A DNA stretch of 5,645 nt from an uncultured Alphaproteobacteria bacterium (GCA_946618745.1 CAMOLN010000080.1:1-5645), one strand, 5' to 3'. Shown: positions 1 through 5,464, numbered from the stretch's first letter. The notes: generated by a model from the sequence alone, not told the origin. Numbers and translations: made by a program.

Positions 1-1056
1 GCATGGCAACATTTACGCAAAGTATCGATTGAGGCAATTAAAGAAAATTATGATGCATTAGATGTTAATTTTGACTTGTGGTGGGGTGAAAGCGACGCCC
101 ACGAAATGAGTTTCAAGGTAGTGGATATGGCTAAGGAAAAGGGCTTAGCCGAGATGGACGACGGCGCTTTGATTATGCGCTTGGAGGAAGATAACAAACC
201 GATGCCGCCGATTATTTTAATCAAGCGTGACGGCGGTTTCGGCTATCAAATTACCGATATTGCAACTATTAAACGCCGAGTTGACGAATTTAATGCTCAA
301 GAAATATATTACTTTGTCGACCAACGTCAATCTTTGCACTTTGAACAAGTTTTTCAGGCGGTTGAAAAATTAGGTATTGCTCCAGGTGTTAAGATGAAGC
401 ACTATGGTTTCGGCACGGTTAACGGAGCAGACGGTAAACCTTTTAAAACGCGTGACGGCGGAGTAATGACTTTGGAAAATTTGATTAAGTTGTCCAAAGA
501 CAAAGTTCGTGAGTCAATGCCGGCTCCGAATGAAGTTGAAGGTTTTGGCGAAAAAGAAATTGAAAAAATGGTCAATCAAATTGCCATCGGCGCCATTAAA
601 TTCCAAGATTTGAAGAATAATACCGCTTCGGGATATGTATTTGATATGGAAGATTTTGCCAAGTTTGACGGCAAAACCGGTCCTTATATTCAATATGCGA
701 TTGCCCGTATAAATTCGATTTTGCGTAAGGCGCAAGAGCGCAATTTAGCAACCGGTAAAATTGTTATCAATTTGCCGGAGGAGCGTGAATTGGCATTAAA
801 AATATCGCAACTTAATACGATAGTTTGGCGTGCACATCAAGAAAAAGAGCCGAGTATTATTGCTGATTATGCTTATACTTTGGCACAGATTTTTTCCGGA
901 TTTTATAATGTGGCACCGATTATGAGCGAGGAGAACACCGCTTTGGCATCATCACGACTGACAATGGCAAAGTTGGTGCGAGATATATTAAAACAAATGT
1001 TGTATTTGTTAGGAATTGAAGCACCGGAAGTTATGCTGAAAAAAGCTGAAAAATAA
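1..1056 (+). CDS. argS: Arginyl-tRNA synthetase, C-terminal 351 residues (5' partial)
   Basis: Cytoplasmic class I aminoacyl-tRNA synthetase that charges tRNA-Arg with arginine using ATP. The reading frame is open from base 1, so the start, the N-terminal domain and the HIGH motif lie outside the window; about 60% of a usual 580-600 aa enzyme is visible. The catalytic-domain half is clear: a KRDGGFGYQITDIA stretch (about 223-264), then a YFVDQRQSLHF stretch, then FKTRDGG (about 439-459), which occupies the KMSKS position as in many ArgS. The DALR anticodon-binding domain begins around GPYIQYAIARINSI (from 679) and runs to the C-terminus LLGIEAPEVM, close to the normal end of the family. Nothing suggests damage. 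It is followed by a 101-bp gap with a promoter for the next gene, so co-transcription with sfsA is possible but not required. Identity is near certain from the domain motifs. Confidence 0.96.
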   Translation, partial: AWQHLRKVSIEAIKENYDALDVNFDLWWGESDAHEMSFKVVDMAKEKGLAEMDDGALIMRLEEDNKPMPPIILIKRDGGFGYQITDIATIKRRVDEFNAQEIYYFVDQRQSLHFEQVFQAVEKLGIAPGVKMKHYGFGTVNGADGKPFKTRDGGVMTLENLIKLSKDKVRESMPAPNEVEGFGEKEIEKMVNQIAIGAIKFQDLKNNTASGYVFDMEDFAKFDGKTGPYIQYAIARINSILRKAQERNLATGKIVINLPEERELALKISQLNTIVWRAHQEKEPSIIADYAYTLAQIFSGFYNVAPIMSEENTALASSRLTMAKLVRDILKQMLYLLGIEAPEVMLKKAEK

Positions 1057-1083
1057 AAAAACGATTAACTGATTTACAATTAT

Positions 1084-1109
1084 AAAACTCTTGCAAGTGT
1101 TAGTTTTTT
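1084..1109 (+). terminator. Weak possible argS terminator
   Basis: AAAACT (1084-1089) can pair with AGTTTT (1102-1107), with a CTTGCAAG self-complementary core inside and six T at 1104-1109. The stem is AT-rich and imperfect, and it overlaps the predicted promoter of the next gene, so it would be an inefficient terminator at best. Confidence 0.25.
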
Positions 1110-1119
1110 GGTATATATT
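1091..1119 (+). promoter_or_regulatory. Sigma70-like promoter for the sfsA-like gene
   Basis: TTGCAA (1091-1096) and TATATT (1114-1119) are separated by 17 bp, a good match to the housekeeping -35/-10 consensus at ideal spacing. The predicted start would be near 1126, giving a leader of about 30 nt that includes the GGGAG ribosome-binding site at 1144-1148. This would drive the sfsA-like gene and map independently of argS. The call is from consensus only. Confidence 0.5.
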
Positions 1120-1157
1120 GCTTTCGGTTAATCGGATAGCTTTGGGAGCATAAACAA

Positions 1158-1850
1158 ATGAACTATGATGGTGAATTAGCCGCCGGAAGAATAGTGAGGG
1201 TCGTCGGAGATTTGATTGTTGATGTAAAGGATAGAAATGATAAAGAAGAACCGGCTTTTTGCGGGGCGGTGGAAATTGCCGAGATGTGTAAACCGGAAAT
1301 GCAAGTGTTGTTGGTTAAAGCTAAAGATAATCAAAAAATCATTAAAAAAAATGTGCTGTTTGTTAAGACCGATGATGGTTGGATATTGGCCGACCCTAAA
1401 TATAATCGATCTTTGTTTAAGGAAGCATTCAGCCAAAGAAAAATGCAGGATTTTGCCGAATATAAAAGTTATCGTCCGTTAAAAGCCGAAGAAGCCGGAG
1501 GAATTGATTTTGAACTCAGCGGAGAAAAAGGCGAAAAGGCTTTTGTTTTTGTGACTTCAATTTATCATCAAAAAGACGGATATGCTATTTTTCCGCAAAA
1601 AATAAACTTTTTTGAAATTAAGATGTTAGAGGCTTTGCAACAAAAAATTGCAAATGGGGCTAAAGGCTATATTATGATGATTGCTCCCAGAGAAAACTGC
1701 ACAAAGGCTAAATTTGTTTGGGATATTGATCCGACGGCTGCAGCAGCAATGTATGATGCCAAACAAAGCGGCGTAAATTTTATTTGCTATGGTTGTAAAA
1801 TTGAAGACGATGGGATATCGTTGGGCGATAGAATGGAAATTTCTTTTTAA
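1158..1850 (+). CDS. SfsA-family protein with degenerate nuclease site
   Basis: A 230-aa protein of the SfsA family (sugar fermentation stimulation protein, annotated in databases as a DNA/RNA nuclease with an OB-like N-terminal part and a PD-(D/E)XK core). Family-like order is visible: N-terminal G10-RIVRVVGDLIVDV, a KDNQK stretch like the SDNxKRK region, ADPKYNRSLFKEA (about 78-90) like VNTxxANRLxxEA, GGIDFEL (114-120) like RIDFxL, IFP (144-146), a helix about 155-168, then DIDP (189-192) and a C-terminal ISLGDRMEI. The length is typical of the family. From remembered E. coli SfsA, HCPNTG is replaced by FCGAVE (34-39) and the EVK of the active site by F131-V-T133; only D117 remains. Catalysis is therefore unlikely, while nucleic-acid binding could persist. 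ATG 1158 has GGGAG (1144-1148) nine bases upstream. The reading frame is intact, with no sign of a frameshift. The gene lies 17 bp before map, probably in one transcript. Family assignment is fairly secure; its present role is unknown. Confidence 0.8.
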   Translation: MNYDGELAAGRIVRVVGDLIVDVKDRNDKEEPAFCGAVEIAEMCKPEMQVLLVKAKDNQKIIKKNVLFVKTDDGWILADPKYNRSLFKEAFSQRKMQDFAEYKSYRPLKAEEAGGIDFELSGEKGEKAFVFVTSIYHQKDGYAIFPQKINFFEIKMLEALQQKIANGAKGYIMMIAPRENCTKAKFVWDIDPTAAAAMYDAKQSGVNFICYGCKIEDDGISLGDRMEISF

Positions 1851-1867
1851 GAAAGGCGGTAAATTAA

Positions 1868-2671
1868 TTGTCAAATCGTAATAAAGACGGAATTGTTATT
1901 CATAACGATAAAAAAGATTTTGAAGGAATGCGCAAAGCCGGTCAGATTGCGGCGGAATGTTTGGATTTTATTGCTCCTTATGTTAAACCGGGAGTAACAA
2001 CCGAATATTTGGACGACTTATGTGCGGGTTTTATCAAAGAAAAAGGTGTGGTGTCGGCTTGTATCGGTTATCACGGATATCCAAAATATACCTGTATTTC
2101 AATTAATCATGAGATTTGTCACGGAATTCCCTCTCCGGAACGCAAATTACTGGACGGAGAAATTTTGAATATTGATGTTACGGTAATTGCTGACGGGTGG
2201 CATGGGGATACATCAAGAATGTATTATGCCGGCAAACCTTCGGTAAAGGCCAAACGCTTGTGTGATATTACCTATGAATGCTTAATGCGCGGCATTGAGG
2301 CGGTTAAACCGGGAGCTTATTTCGGCGATATCGGTGCGGTGATTGAAGAAATTGCCCATCATTACGGATATTCGGTGGTTGATATGTTTTGCGGACACGG
2401 ACTTGGAAAAGTGTTTCATGATGAGCCGAATGTTATGCATTGCGGCAAAAAAGGCACCGGACCAAGAATTGAAGAAGGAATGTTTTTCACGATTGAGCCG
2501 ATGATTAACTTCGGTAAAAAAGAGGCAACGATTTTGGCTAATGAGTGGACAGCCGTGACCAAAGATCGTTCGCTATCTGCACAATTTGAACATTCGTTGG
2601 GCGTAACGGCAAACGGGGCAGAAATTTTTACCCTATCGCCTAAGGGAATGGATAAACCACCTTATAAATAA
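1868..2671 (+). CDS. map: Methionine aminopeptidase, type I
   Basis: Cytoplasmic metalloprotease that removes the initiator methionine from nascent proteins once they are deformylated. The 267-aa length fits the type I family. All five metal ligands are present: D103 (in NIDVTV), D114 (in GDTS), H177 (in CGHGLG), E210 (in FFTIEPM) and E241 (in AQFEHS). The substrate-contacting histidines H85 (CHGIP) and H184 (VFHDEP) are also kept. The start is TTG at 1868: GAAAGGCGG (1851-1859) sits eight bases before it, and the extra residues match the family N-terminus (IHNDKKDFEGMRKAG). The first in-frame ATG (residue 21) falls inside that conserved stretch and is too late. It follows the sfsA-like gene by 17 bp and is closed by a strong terminator, so the two probably form one unit. 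A minor difference is EHSLGVT where EHTxxVT is usual. Confidence 0.97.
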   Translation: MSNRNKDGIVIHNDKKDFEGMRKAGQIAAECLDFIAPYVKPGVTTEYLDDLCAGFIKEKGVVSACIGYHGYPKYTCISINHEICHGIPSPERKLLDGEILNIDVTVIADGWHGDTSRMYYAGKPSVKAKRLCDITYECLMRGIEAVKPGAYFGDIGAVIEEIAHHYGYSVVDMFCGHGLGKVFHDEPNVMHCGKKGTGPRIEEGMFFTIEPMINFGKKEATILANEWTAVTKDRSLSAQFEHSLGVTANGAEIFTLSPKGMDKPPYK

Positions 2672-2685
2672 GAAGTTTTAAAAAT

Positions 2686-2731
2686 AAAAAATCCGCATTT
2701 TTTGCAGAGAGCAAAATTTGCGGATTTTTTT
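2686..2731 (+). terminator. Rho-independent terminator after map
   Basis: AAAAATCCGCA (2686-2696/7) pairs with TGCGGATTTTT (2719-2729), and inner TTTTTTGC/GCAAAA segments continue the stem with one mismatch around an AGAGA loop (2706-2710). A run of seven T follows directly. It begins 15 bp after the map stop codon. Confidence 0.9.
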
Positions 2732-2753
2732 ATTTTCCCCCAACAAACCATTG

Positions 2754-2776
2754 GAAAAATTTTTCGATAATTTTTC
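2754..2776. repeat. AT-rich inverted repeat in the map-tspO spacer
   Basis: GAAAAATT (2754-2761) and AATTTTTC (2769-2776) are perfect complements around a 7-nt loop, and GAAAAATTTTTC (2754-2765) is itself a 12-bp palindrome. It lies in the 219-bp gap between map and tspO, which otherwise holds the map terminator and very AT-rich DNA. It is too AT-rich to be a convincing terminator; a protein-binding or purely compositional origin cannot be told apart. Confidence 0.35.
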
Positions 2777-2816
2777 TCCTTTTTGATTAATAATTAATTT
2801 TGTCAGAATTATATTT

Positions 2817-2845
2817 TGTTTACCGCAAAAGTTAAGATGTTTAAT
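2817..2845 (+). promoter_or_regulatory. Possible promoter for tspO
   Basis: TTGTTT (2817-2822) and TTTAAT (2840-2845) lie 17 bp apart, which would give a leader of roughly 40 nt before the tspO start. The surrounding sequence is so AT-rich that other -10-like hexamers exist, so this placement is tentative. Confidence 0.25.
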
Positions 2846-2890
2846 TTGCACAAAAAAAGATTATATCTTGATTTGACGAGGAGAAAAAAC

Positions 2891-3370
2891 ATGAAAAAAA
2901 TATTCAAATTTATATACATAACAGCGGCTGTATTGCTAACCGGATATTTGAGCTCGGTATTCAGCCGCTATGGCACAAACGGGTGGTATCAAACTTTACC
3001 CAAACCGGAGATTGTGCCACCGGATTTTGTGTTTTCGATTGTGTGGGCGGTACTTTATGCCCTATTGATTTTAGCGTCGTATCTGGCATTAAGCCGAACG
3101 GAATCTCTGTTGCATAATTCGGCAAATGACTTGTTTTTAGCGCAATGCTTTTTACAAATATTATGGTGTTTTGCCTTTTTTGCGCATGGGCAATTGGCTT
3201 TCGGATTGGGAATTATACTATTACTGGATGTTGCCGTAATTAAAATGACATTATTGTATCACAAATTGAATCGTTTATCGGCTTATCTGTTAATTCCTTA
3301 TTGTTTATGGATGTTGTTTGCTTCCGTTTTGAACATTGTGTATGTTTGGATGTATGGAACAAGTGTTTAA
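2891..3370 (+). CDS. tspO: TspO/MBR-family membrane protein
   Basis: Tryptophan-rich sensory protein of the TspO/MBR family (PBR-like), a five-helix membrane protein. Family members bind tetrapyrroles and sterols; in Rhodobacter, an alphaproteobacterium, TspO sits in the outer membrane and modulates photosynthesis genes. The 159-aa product has the family marks in order: W32-Y-x-x-L-x-K-P (32-38), V42-P-P, W52-x-x-L-Y56, a central W92-x-x-x-F-F, L134-I-P-Y137-x-x-W140, then F143-A-x-x-L-N148. ATG 2891 is preferred over an upstream in-frame start at 2816 because GAGGAG (2878-2883) lies seven bases before it and the first helix begins directly after a short Lys-rich MKKIFK start. Gln89 stands where the usual LNxxWS motif has Asn, and Cys93 replaces its Ser. 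It is a stand-alone gene between terminators. The family call is solid; ligand and role are not inferable. Confidence 0.92.
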   Translation: MKKIFKFIYITAAVLLTGYLSSVFSRYGTNGWYQTLPKPEIVPPDFVFSIVWAVLYALLILASYLALSRTESLLHNSANDLFLAQCFLQILWCFAFFAHGQLAFGLGIILLLDVAVIKMTLLYHKLNRLSAYLLIPYCLWMLFASVLNIVYVWMYGTSV

Positions 3371-3374
3371 ACCG

Positions 3375-3413
3375 ATTTGACCGTTGATGCAATTCATGCC
3401 TCAACGGTCAAAT
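3375..3413. terminator. Hairpin terminator between convergent genes
   Basis: ATTTGACCGTTGA (3375-3387) is perfectly complementary to TCAACGGTCAAAT (3401-3413), giving a 13-bp stem. The loop can add a GCA/TGC mini-stem. It begins five bases after the tspO stop and ends just before the TAA of the minus-strand gene at 3414. TTTATTTAAAT follows on the plus side, so it probably terminates tspO best; a role for both strands is likely. Confidence 0.8.
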
Positions 3414-3752
3414 TTATTTAAATAAAGCAATAAAAGCAGTAACGGAAGCTATTATAAACTTGACCACAAATATTGCTATCATAGGACCTATCAATCCCAA
3501 CAAAACTGACATGATTATGACCAGTATTGTCTTAAAAACAGATAAATCAGCCAGGTTGTAATGGCTAACACATCCCAATAAAGTGGCGATATGAGCCGTC
3601 AGACGTAAAAACCAATAGATTATCCTATCGCGTCGACAATCAAACTGGGCGCCGAGTATCTCGGTCAGACAGCCGTCATAACAGGTGCTTTTGTTCTTGG
3701 CTAAATCAAAAATACCCGCTGCTATAACTGCAACAATTGCTATCTCTATCAT
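3414..3752 (-). CDS. Small hydrophobic membrane protein, unknown family
   Basis: A 112-aa protein I do not recognise. It has a hydrophobic N-terminal segment (about 2-15), a polar Cys-containing loop (C24, C28, C39; a CxxxC spacing in TCYDGC), a basic patch RRDR (40-43) leading into a second hydrophobic segment (about 44-62), and a long hydrophobic C-terminal region (about 73-111) that can hold two helices split by a GLIGP turn near 86-90. The order (helix, polar loop, basic patch, helix, helical pair) resembles the two upstream minus-strand proteins, but the YPF motif is absent, so relatedness is only a suggestion. ATG 3750-3752 is the only reasonable start; no Shine-Dalgarno sequence is visible in the AT-rich leader. 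The upstream gene ends in a strong terminator, so this gene probably has its own promoter. It is most likely real: long uninterrupted hydrophobic frame, proper terminators on both sides. Confidence 0.7.
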   Translation of the reverse strand: MIEIAIVAVIAAGIFDLAKNKSTCYDGCLTEILGAQFDCRRDRIIYWFLRLTAHIATLLGCVSHYNLADLSVFKTILVIIMSVLLGLIGPMIAIFVVKFIIASVTAFIALFK

Positions 3753-3794
3753 AATAAAAAAATTTATTTGTTAATAATTTCATTGCGAACTAAA

Positions 3795-3821
3795 GCTATA
3801 AAAAAAATGCTTTTTTGTCAA
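3795..3821 (-). promoter_or_regulatory. Probable promoter for the 112-aa membrane protein gene
   Basis: On the minus strand a perfect TTGACA (-35, 3821-3816) is followed after 15 bp by TATAGC (3800-3795); a 17-bp reading gives the weaker TAGCTT. The -35 is excellent and the -10 mediocre, a pattern seen in regulated promoters. It lies between the terminator of the upstream gene and this gene's start, where a promoter is needed. Confidence 0.45.
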
Positions 3822-3826
3822 TGAAA

Positions 3827-3841
3827 ATACCTATCAGGTAT
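3827..3841. promoter_or_regulatory. Operator-like palindrome ATACCT-N3-AGGTAT
   Basis: A perfect 6-bp inverted repeat with a 3-bp centre, five bases upstream of the minus-strand TTGACA at 3821-3816. The symmetry and position suit a dimeric transcription factor. No regulator gene is visible in the window. A chance palindrome cannot be excluded. Confidence 0.4.
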
Positions 3842-3843
3842 AG

Positions 3844-3887
3844 AAAAATAAAAAAGGTCGTCTGAGGCTTTTCAGACCTCAACGACC
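3844..3887 (-). terminator. Strong rho-independent terminator after the 118-aa gene
   Basis: Read on the minus strand, GGTCGTTGAGG (3887-3877) pairs with CCTCAGACGACC (3867-3856), with one bulged base and a 9-nt loop. TTTTTTATTTTT follows. It starts seven bases after the stop codon of the upstream gene, and it separates that gene from the 112-aa gene downstream. Confidence 0.9.
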
Positions 3888-3893
3888 TATGGC

Positions 3894-4250
3894 TTAAAAA
3901 TCAATCTTAAGAAACAACGCCCTCATCGCTGTCAGCAAAATAACTATTGCGATAGCAATGCCTATAGCGACAAGAAACAATCCGAACGGGGCGGCCGGAA
4001 TGATGAGTATCATCCATAACCAGCCGAAACCGGAAAGCGTTGAACTAAACATAGCAATCAAATCCGCCCACAGGGCGATGATTAAAATCACCCAGCAGAC
4101 CTGATAGATTGCCTGCTTAACCTTGCTTTCAAAGTAAGTTTTGAAAGGATAGTTCCAAAACTTACCCTTGTCTGTTCCCCATATTTCACCGATGACGGTC
4201 AAAATTAACGCCACGGCGATAATCACAAAAAATAAAACAGTTGTTTTCAT
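3894..4250 (-). CDS. Small membrane protein with YPF[KR]xYF motif (paralogue 2)
   Basis: A 118-aa protein of unknown family. Hydrophobic segments lie at about 4-21, 47-69 and 75-108 (the last long enough for two helices), with a short polar loop at 22-46. The loop carries N33-Y-P-F-K-T-Y-F40 followed by the basic stretch ESKVKQAIYQ. The protein upstream (4290-4658) has the same layout with TYPFRLYF followed by RKKWKTLLYR; GxIxG before the motif and Tyr after the basic stretch are also shared, so the two are divergent tandem paralogues. Start is ATG 4248-4250; no Shine-Dalgarno sequence is visible, but no better start exists. The 39-bp gap to the upstream gene has no terminator, so the pair is probably one transcript, ended by the strong terminator just downstream. 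Location in the inner membrane is inferred from hydrophobicity; function is unknown. Confidence 0.75.
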   Translation of the reverse strand: MKTTVLFFVIIAVALILTVIGEIWGTDKGKFWNYPFKTYFESKVKQAIYQVCWVILIIALWADLIAMFSSTLSGFGWLWMILIIPAAPFGLFLVAIGIAIAIVILLTAMRALFLKIDF

Positions 4251-4289
4251 ATTAGTATTTTTTTGATTAATAATAAATGTAATTCGATG

Positions 4290-4658
4290 TTAGTTATCCT
4301 TCTGCCATCCGTAAATGAGAAAGATAAAAAATCCTACCAGAAGAAGTAACCCTACCGAGAGGATATATGACAGTATAATCACTGCCAAAACCTCAACCGG
4401 CACCAGCAGAGCTACCCACGGACCAGTAAAAGGCAGCAAACGCTGAGTAAGAATTACACAGCAAGCTATCATCAGTCCGCCCATAACAATCCTATAAAGG
4501 AGAGTTTTCCATTTCTTTCGGAAATATAAGCGAAAAGGATAAGTGAAAAGGTTGGTATCCCCTTCAATAACATTTTCTCTGCCAAAAATTCCTCCAATCA
4601 GGAGAAGAATCGACATTGCGACCAATAGGACGCTTAATATAAAAAACGTATTATTCAT
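4290..4658 (-). CDS. Small membrane protein with YPF[KR]xYF motif (paralogue 1)
   Basis: A 122-aa protein of unknown family, first gene of the probable two-gene unit with its paralogue at 3894-4250. Hydrophobic segments lie at about 4-25, 54-71 and 79-117 (room for two helices). The polar loop 26-53 contains T39-Y-P-F-R-L-Y-F46 and a strongly basic RKKWK. By the positive-inside rule the basic loop is likely cytoplasmic. ATG 4656-4658 is the start; the leader (AT-only just before the ATG) shows no Shine-Dalgarno sequence. A good promoter lies 33-60 bp upstream, between this gene and the PH-domain gene. The last residues WQKDN are polar. It is probably a genuine gene: intact hydrophobic frame, dedicated promoter, paralogue next door. 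Its role cannot be inferred. Confidence 0.75.
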   Translation of the reverse strand: MNNTFFILSVLLVAMSILLLIGGIFGRENVIEGDTNLFTYPFRLYFRKKWKTLLYRIVMGGLMIACCVILTQRLLPFTGPWVALLVPVEVLAVIILSYILSVGLLLLVGFFIFLIYGWQKDN

Positions 4659-4690
4659 AATGATTATTTTAATAATTTAGAATTGGAGTG

Positions 4691-4718
4691 ATTATATTGA
4701 GTTTTGTCCAAGAGTCAA
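4691..4718 (-). promoter_or_regulatory. Sigma70-like promoter for the two-paralogue unit
   Basis: On the minus strand TTGACT (4718-4713) and a perfect TATAAT (4696-4691) are 16 bp apart. The predicted start near 4684 leaves a leader of about 26 nt to the ATG at 4658. The -35 lies only six bases after the stop of the upstream PH-domain gene, and no convincing terminator separates them. Confidence 0.65.
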
Positions 4719-4724
4719 GTTTTT

Positions 4725-5375
4725 TTAATCGGGAATATATTTGGTTTTATAACCATGATTTTCATTAGGACGCAAATTATTAGGATACATAGTGTCAGCA
4801 TAAATATCGGTTTGTAATTTTTTCACTAATTGATAAACTTCAAGATAATCGGCAATATCACAAACGGTTATGCCGCGAAACAGGTTATTACGCGTGTTGT
4901 AGCCGTCATTATTACCGGTCATAACCACATCACCGACACCCAGCATTTGGTCGATAATACCGCGATGAACATTGACATGAGACATTTCGGCAAATGGTTT
5001 ACGCTCAAAATTTTGAGTAAAAGTTCCTCCCGAAACATAAACTCCTTGGTCGGTAATCGCGAAACTGGTGTTTTTATAACGCAGGTAAGAAAATATGATA
5101 CCCGCTAAATAAATCCAAACCGGCATCATGTGGATAGCGAAAAATCCCAGTAGTATTATTCCGGTCTGTGAATTTGGTATATTTTCTTTCATCCCAACAT
5201 TAAAGACATAAAGAAAACACAAATCAACCAATCCCCAAACAAAGGCTATGGGCAACAACGGATTGAAAATTGCTTCAAGTAAAAAACATCTTTTATTAGG
5301 ACGACCTTGCCATAAAATATTCTCATTTTCGCTTATAAGGGCCAGTAATTCGGGGCGTGCAAGATGGTTTGACAT
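4725..5375 (-). CDS. Membrane protein with bacterial PH-like domain (bPH2/DUF304 type)
   Basis: A 216-aa membrane-anchored protein. The N-terminus has the family-like lead ENENILWQGRPNKRCFLLEAI (about 16-36, quoted in part: ILWQGRPNK), typical of PH-domain proteins of the YdbS/YdbT (DUF304) kind. Two hydrophobic helices follow at about 38-60 and 71-98. The PH-like beta-sandwich runs from YKNTSFAITDQGVYVSGG (100-117) through MSHVNVHRGIIDQMLGVGDV (131-150) to a C-terminal helix near 172-188; the 'ID..LGVGDV..' pattern is the family's most recognisable part. A polar, Asn-rich tail (about 189-216) ends the protein. Start ATG 5373-5375 has GAAGGA (5388-5383) seven bases upstream. Such domains are thought to act in membrane or envelope contexts, but specific functions are mostly unknown. 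A second probable PH-type gene starts divergently 89 bp away. Confidence 0.85.
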   Translation of the reverse strand: MSNHLARPELLALISENENILWQGRPNKRCFLLEAIFNPLLPIAFVWGLVDLCFLYVFNVGMKENIPNSQTGIILLGFFAIHMMPVWIYLAGIIFSYLRYKNTSFAITDQGVYVSGGTFTQNFERKPFAEMSHVNVHRGIIDQMLGVGDVVMTGNNDGYNTRNNLFRGITVCDIADYLEVYQLVKKLQTDIYADTMYPNNLRPNENHGYKTKYIPD

Positions 5376-5403
5376 TTTTTAATCCTTCTATCCATTAAAT
5401 ATA

Positions 5404-5431
5404 TTGACATTTTAACAAGTTATTATAAAAT
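5404..5431 (+). promoter_or_regulatory. Sigma70-like promoter for the right-edge gene
   Basis: A perfect TTGACA (5404-5409) and TAAAAT (5426-5431) are 16 bp apart. The predicted start near 5438 gives a leader of about 27 nt to the ATG at 5465, with AAGGTGG (5453-5459) as ribosome-binding site. Confidence 0.6.
5422..5427 (-). promoter_or_regulatory. Candidate -10 for the PH-domain gene
   Basis: The minus strand reads a perfect TATAAT here, about 47 bp from the start of the PH-domain gene. No good -35 is found at 16-18 bp. It overlaps the -10 end of the plus-strand promoter, so the two could not be occupied together. Confidence 0.35.
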
Positions 5432-5464
5432 TTTGGTTAATGAGGCTCTTTTAAGGTGGTTACC

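Noticed and set aside
514..735. Open minus-strand frame inside argS
   Set aside because: It is a shadow of the well-identified argS frame; no start signals or recognisable product.
1176..1482. Open frames on both strands inside the sfsA-like gene
   Set aside because: They overlap a frame with clear family similarity and have no family features or initiation signals of their own.
1626..1874. Minus-strand frame across the sfsA-map junction
   Set aside because: It is antisense to two supported genes, with no initiation signal and no recognisable product.
2816..2890. In-frame upstream extension of tspO giving a 184-aa protein
   Set aside because: The extension has no ribosome-binding site, overlaps the probable promoter, and adds a Lys/Arg-rich stretch not seen in TspO proteins, whereas ATG 2891 has GAGGAG seven bases upstream.
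2780..4274. Identical 15-mer TTTTTGATTAATAAT at 2780-2794 and 4260-4274
   Set aside because: It is pure low-complexity AT-rich intergenic sequence with no flanking similarity; two copies are not evidence of a mobile or regulatory repeat.
4697..4724. Possible terminator between the PH-domain gene and the paralogue pair
   Set aside because: Only a four-base TTGA/TCAA stem can form around a long loop, and the segment is better explained as the -35 and spacer of a promoter.
4830..5108. Plus-strand 92-codon frame inside the PH-domain gene
   Set aside because: The minus-strand frame carries PH-like motifs, membrane helices and a ribosome-binding site; the plus frame has none.
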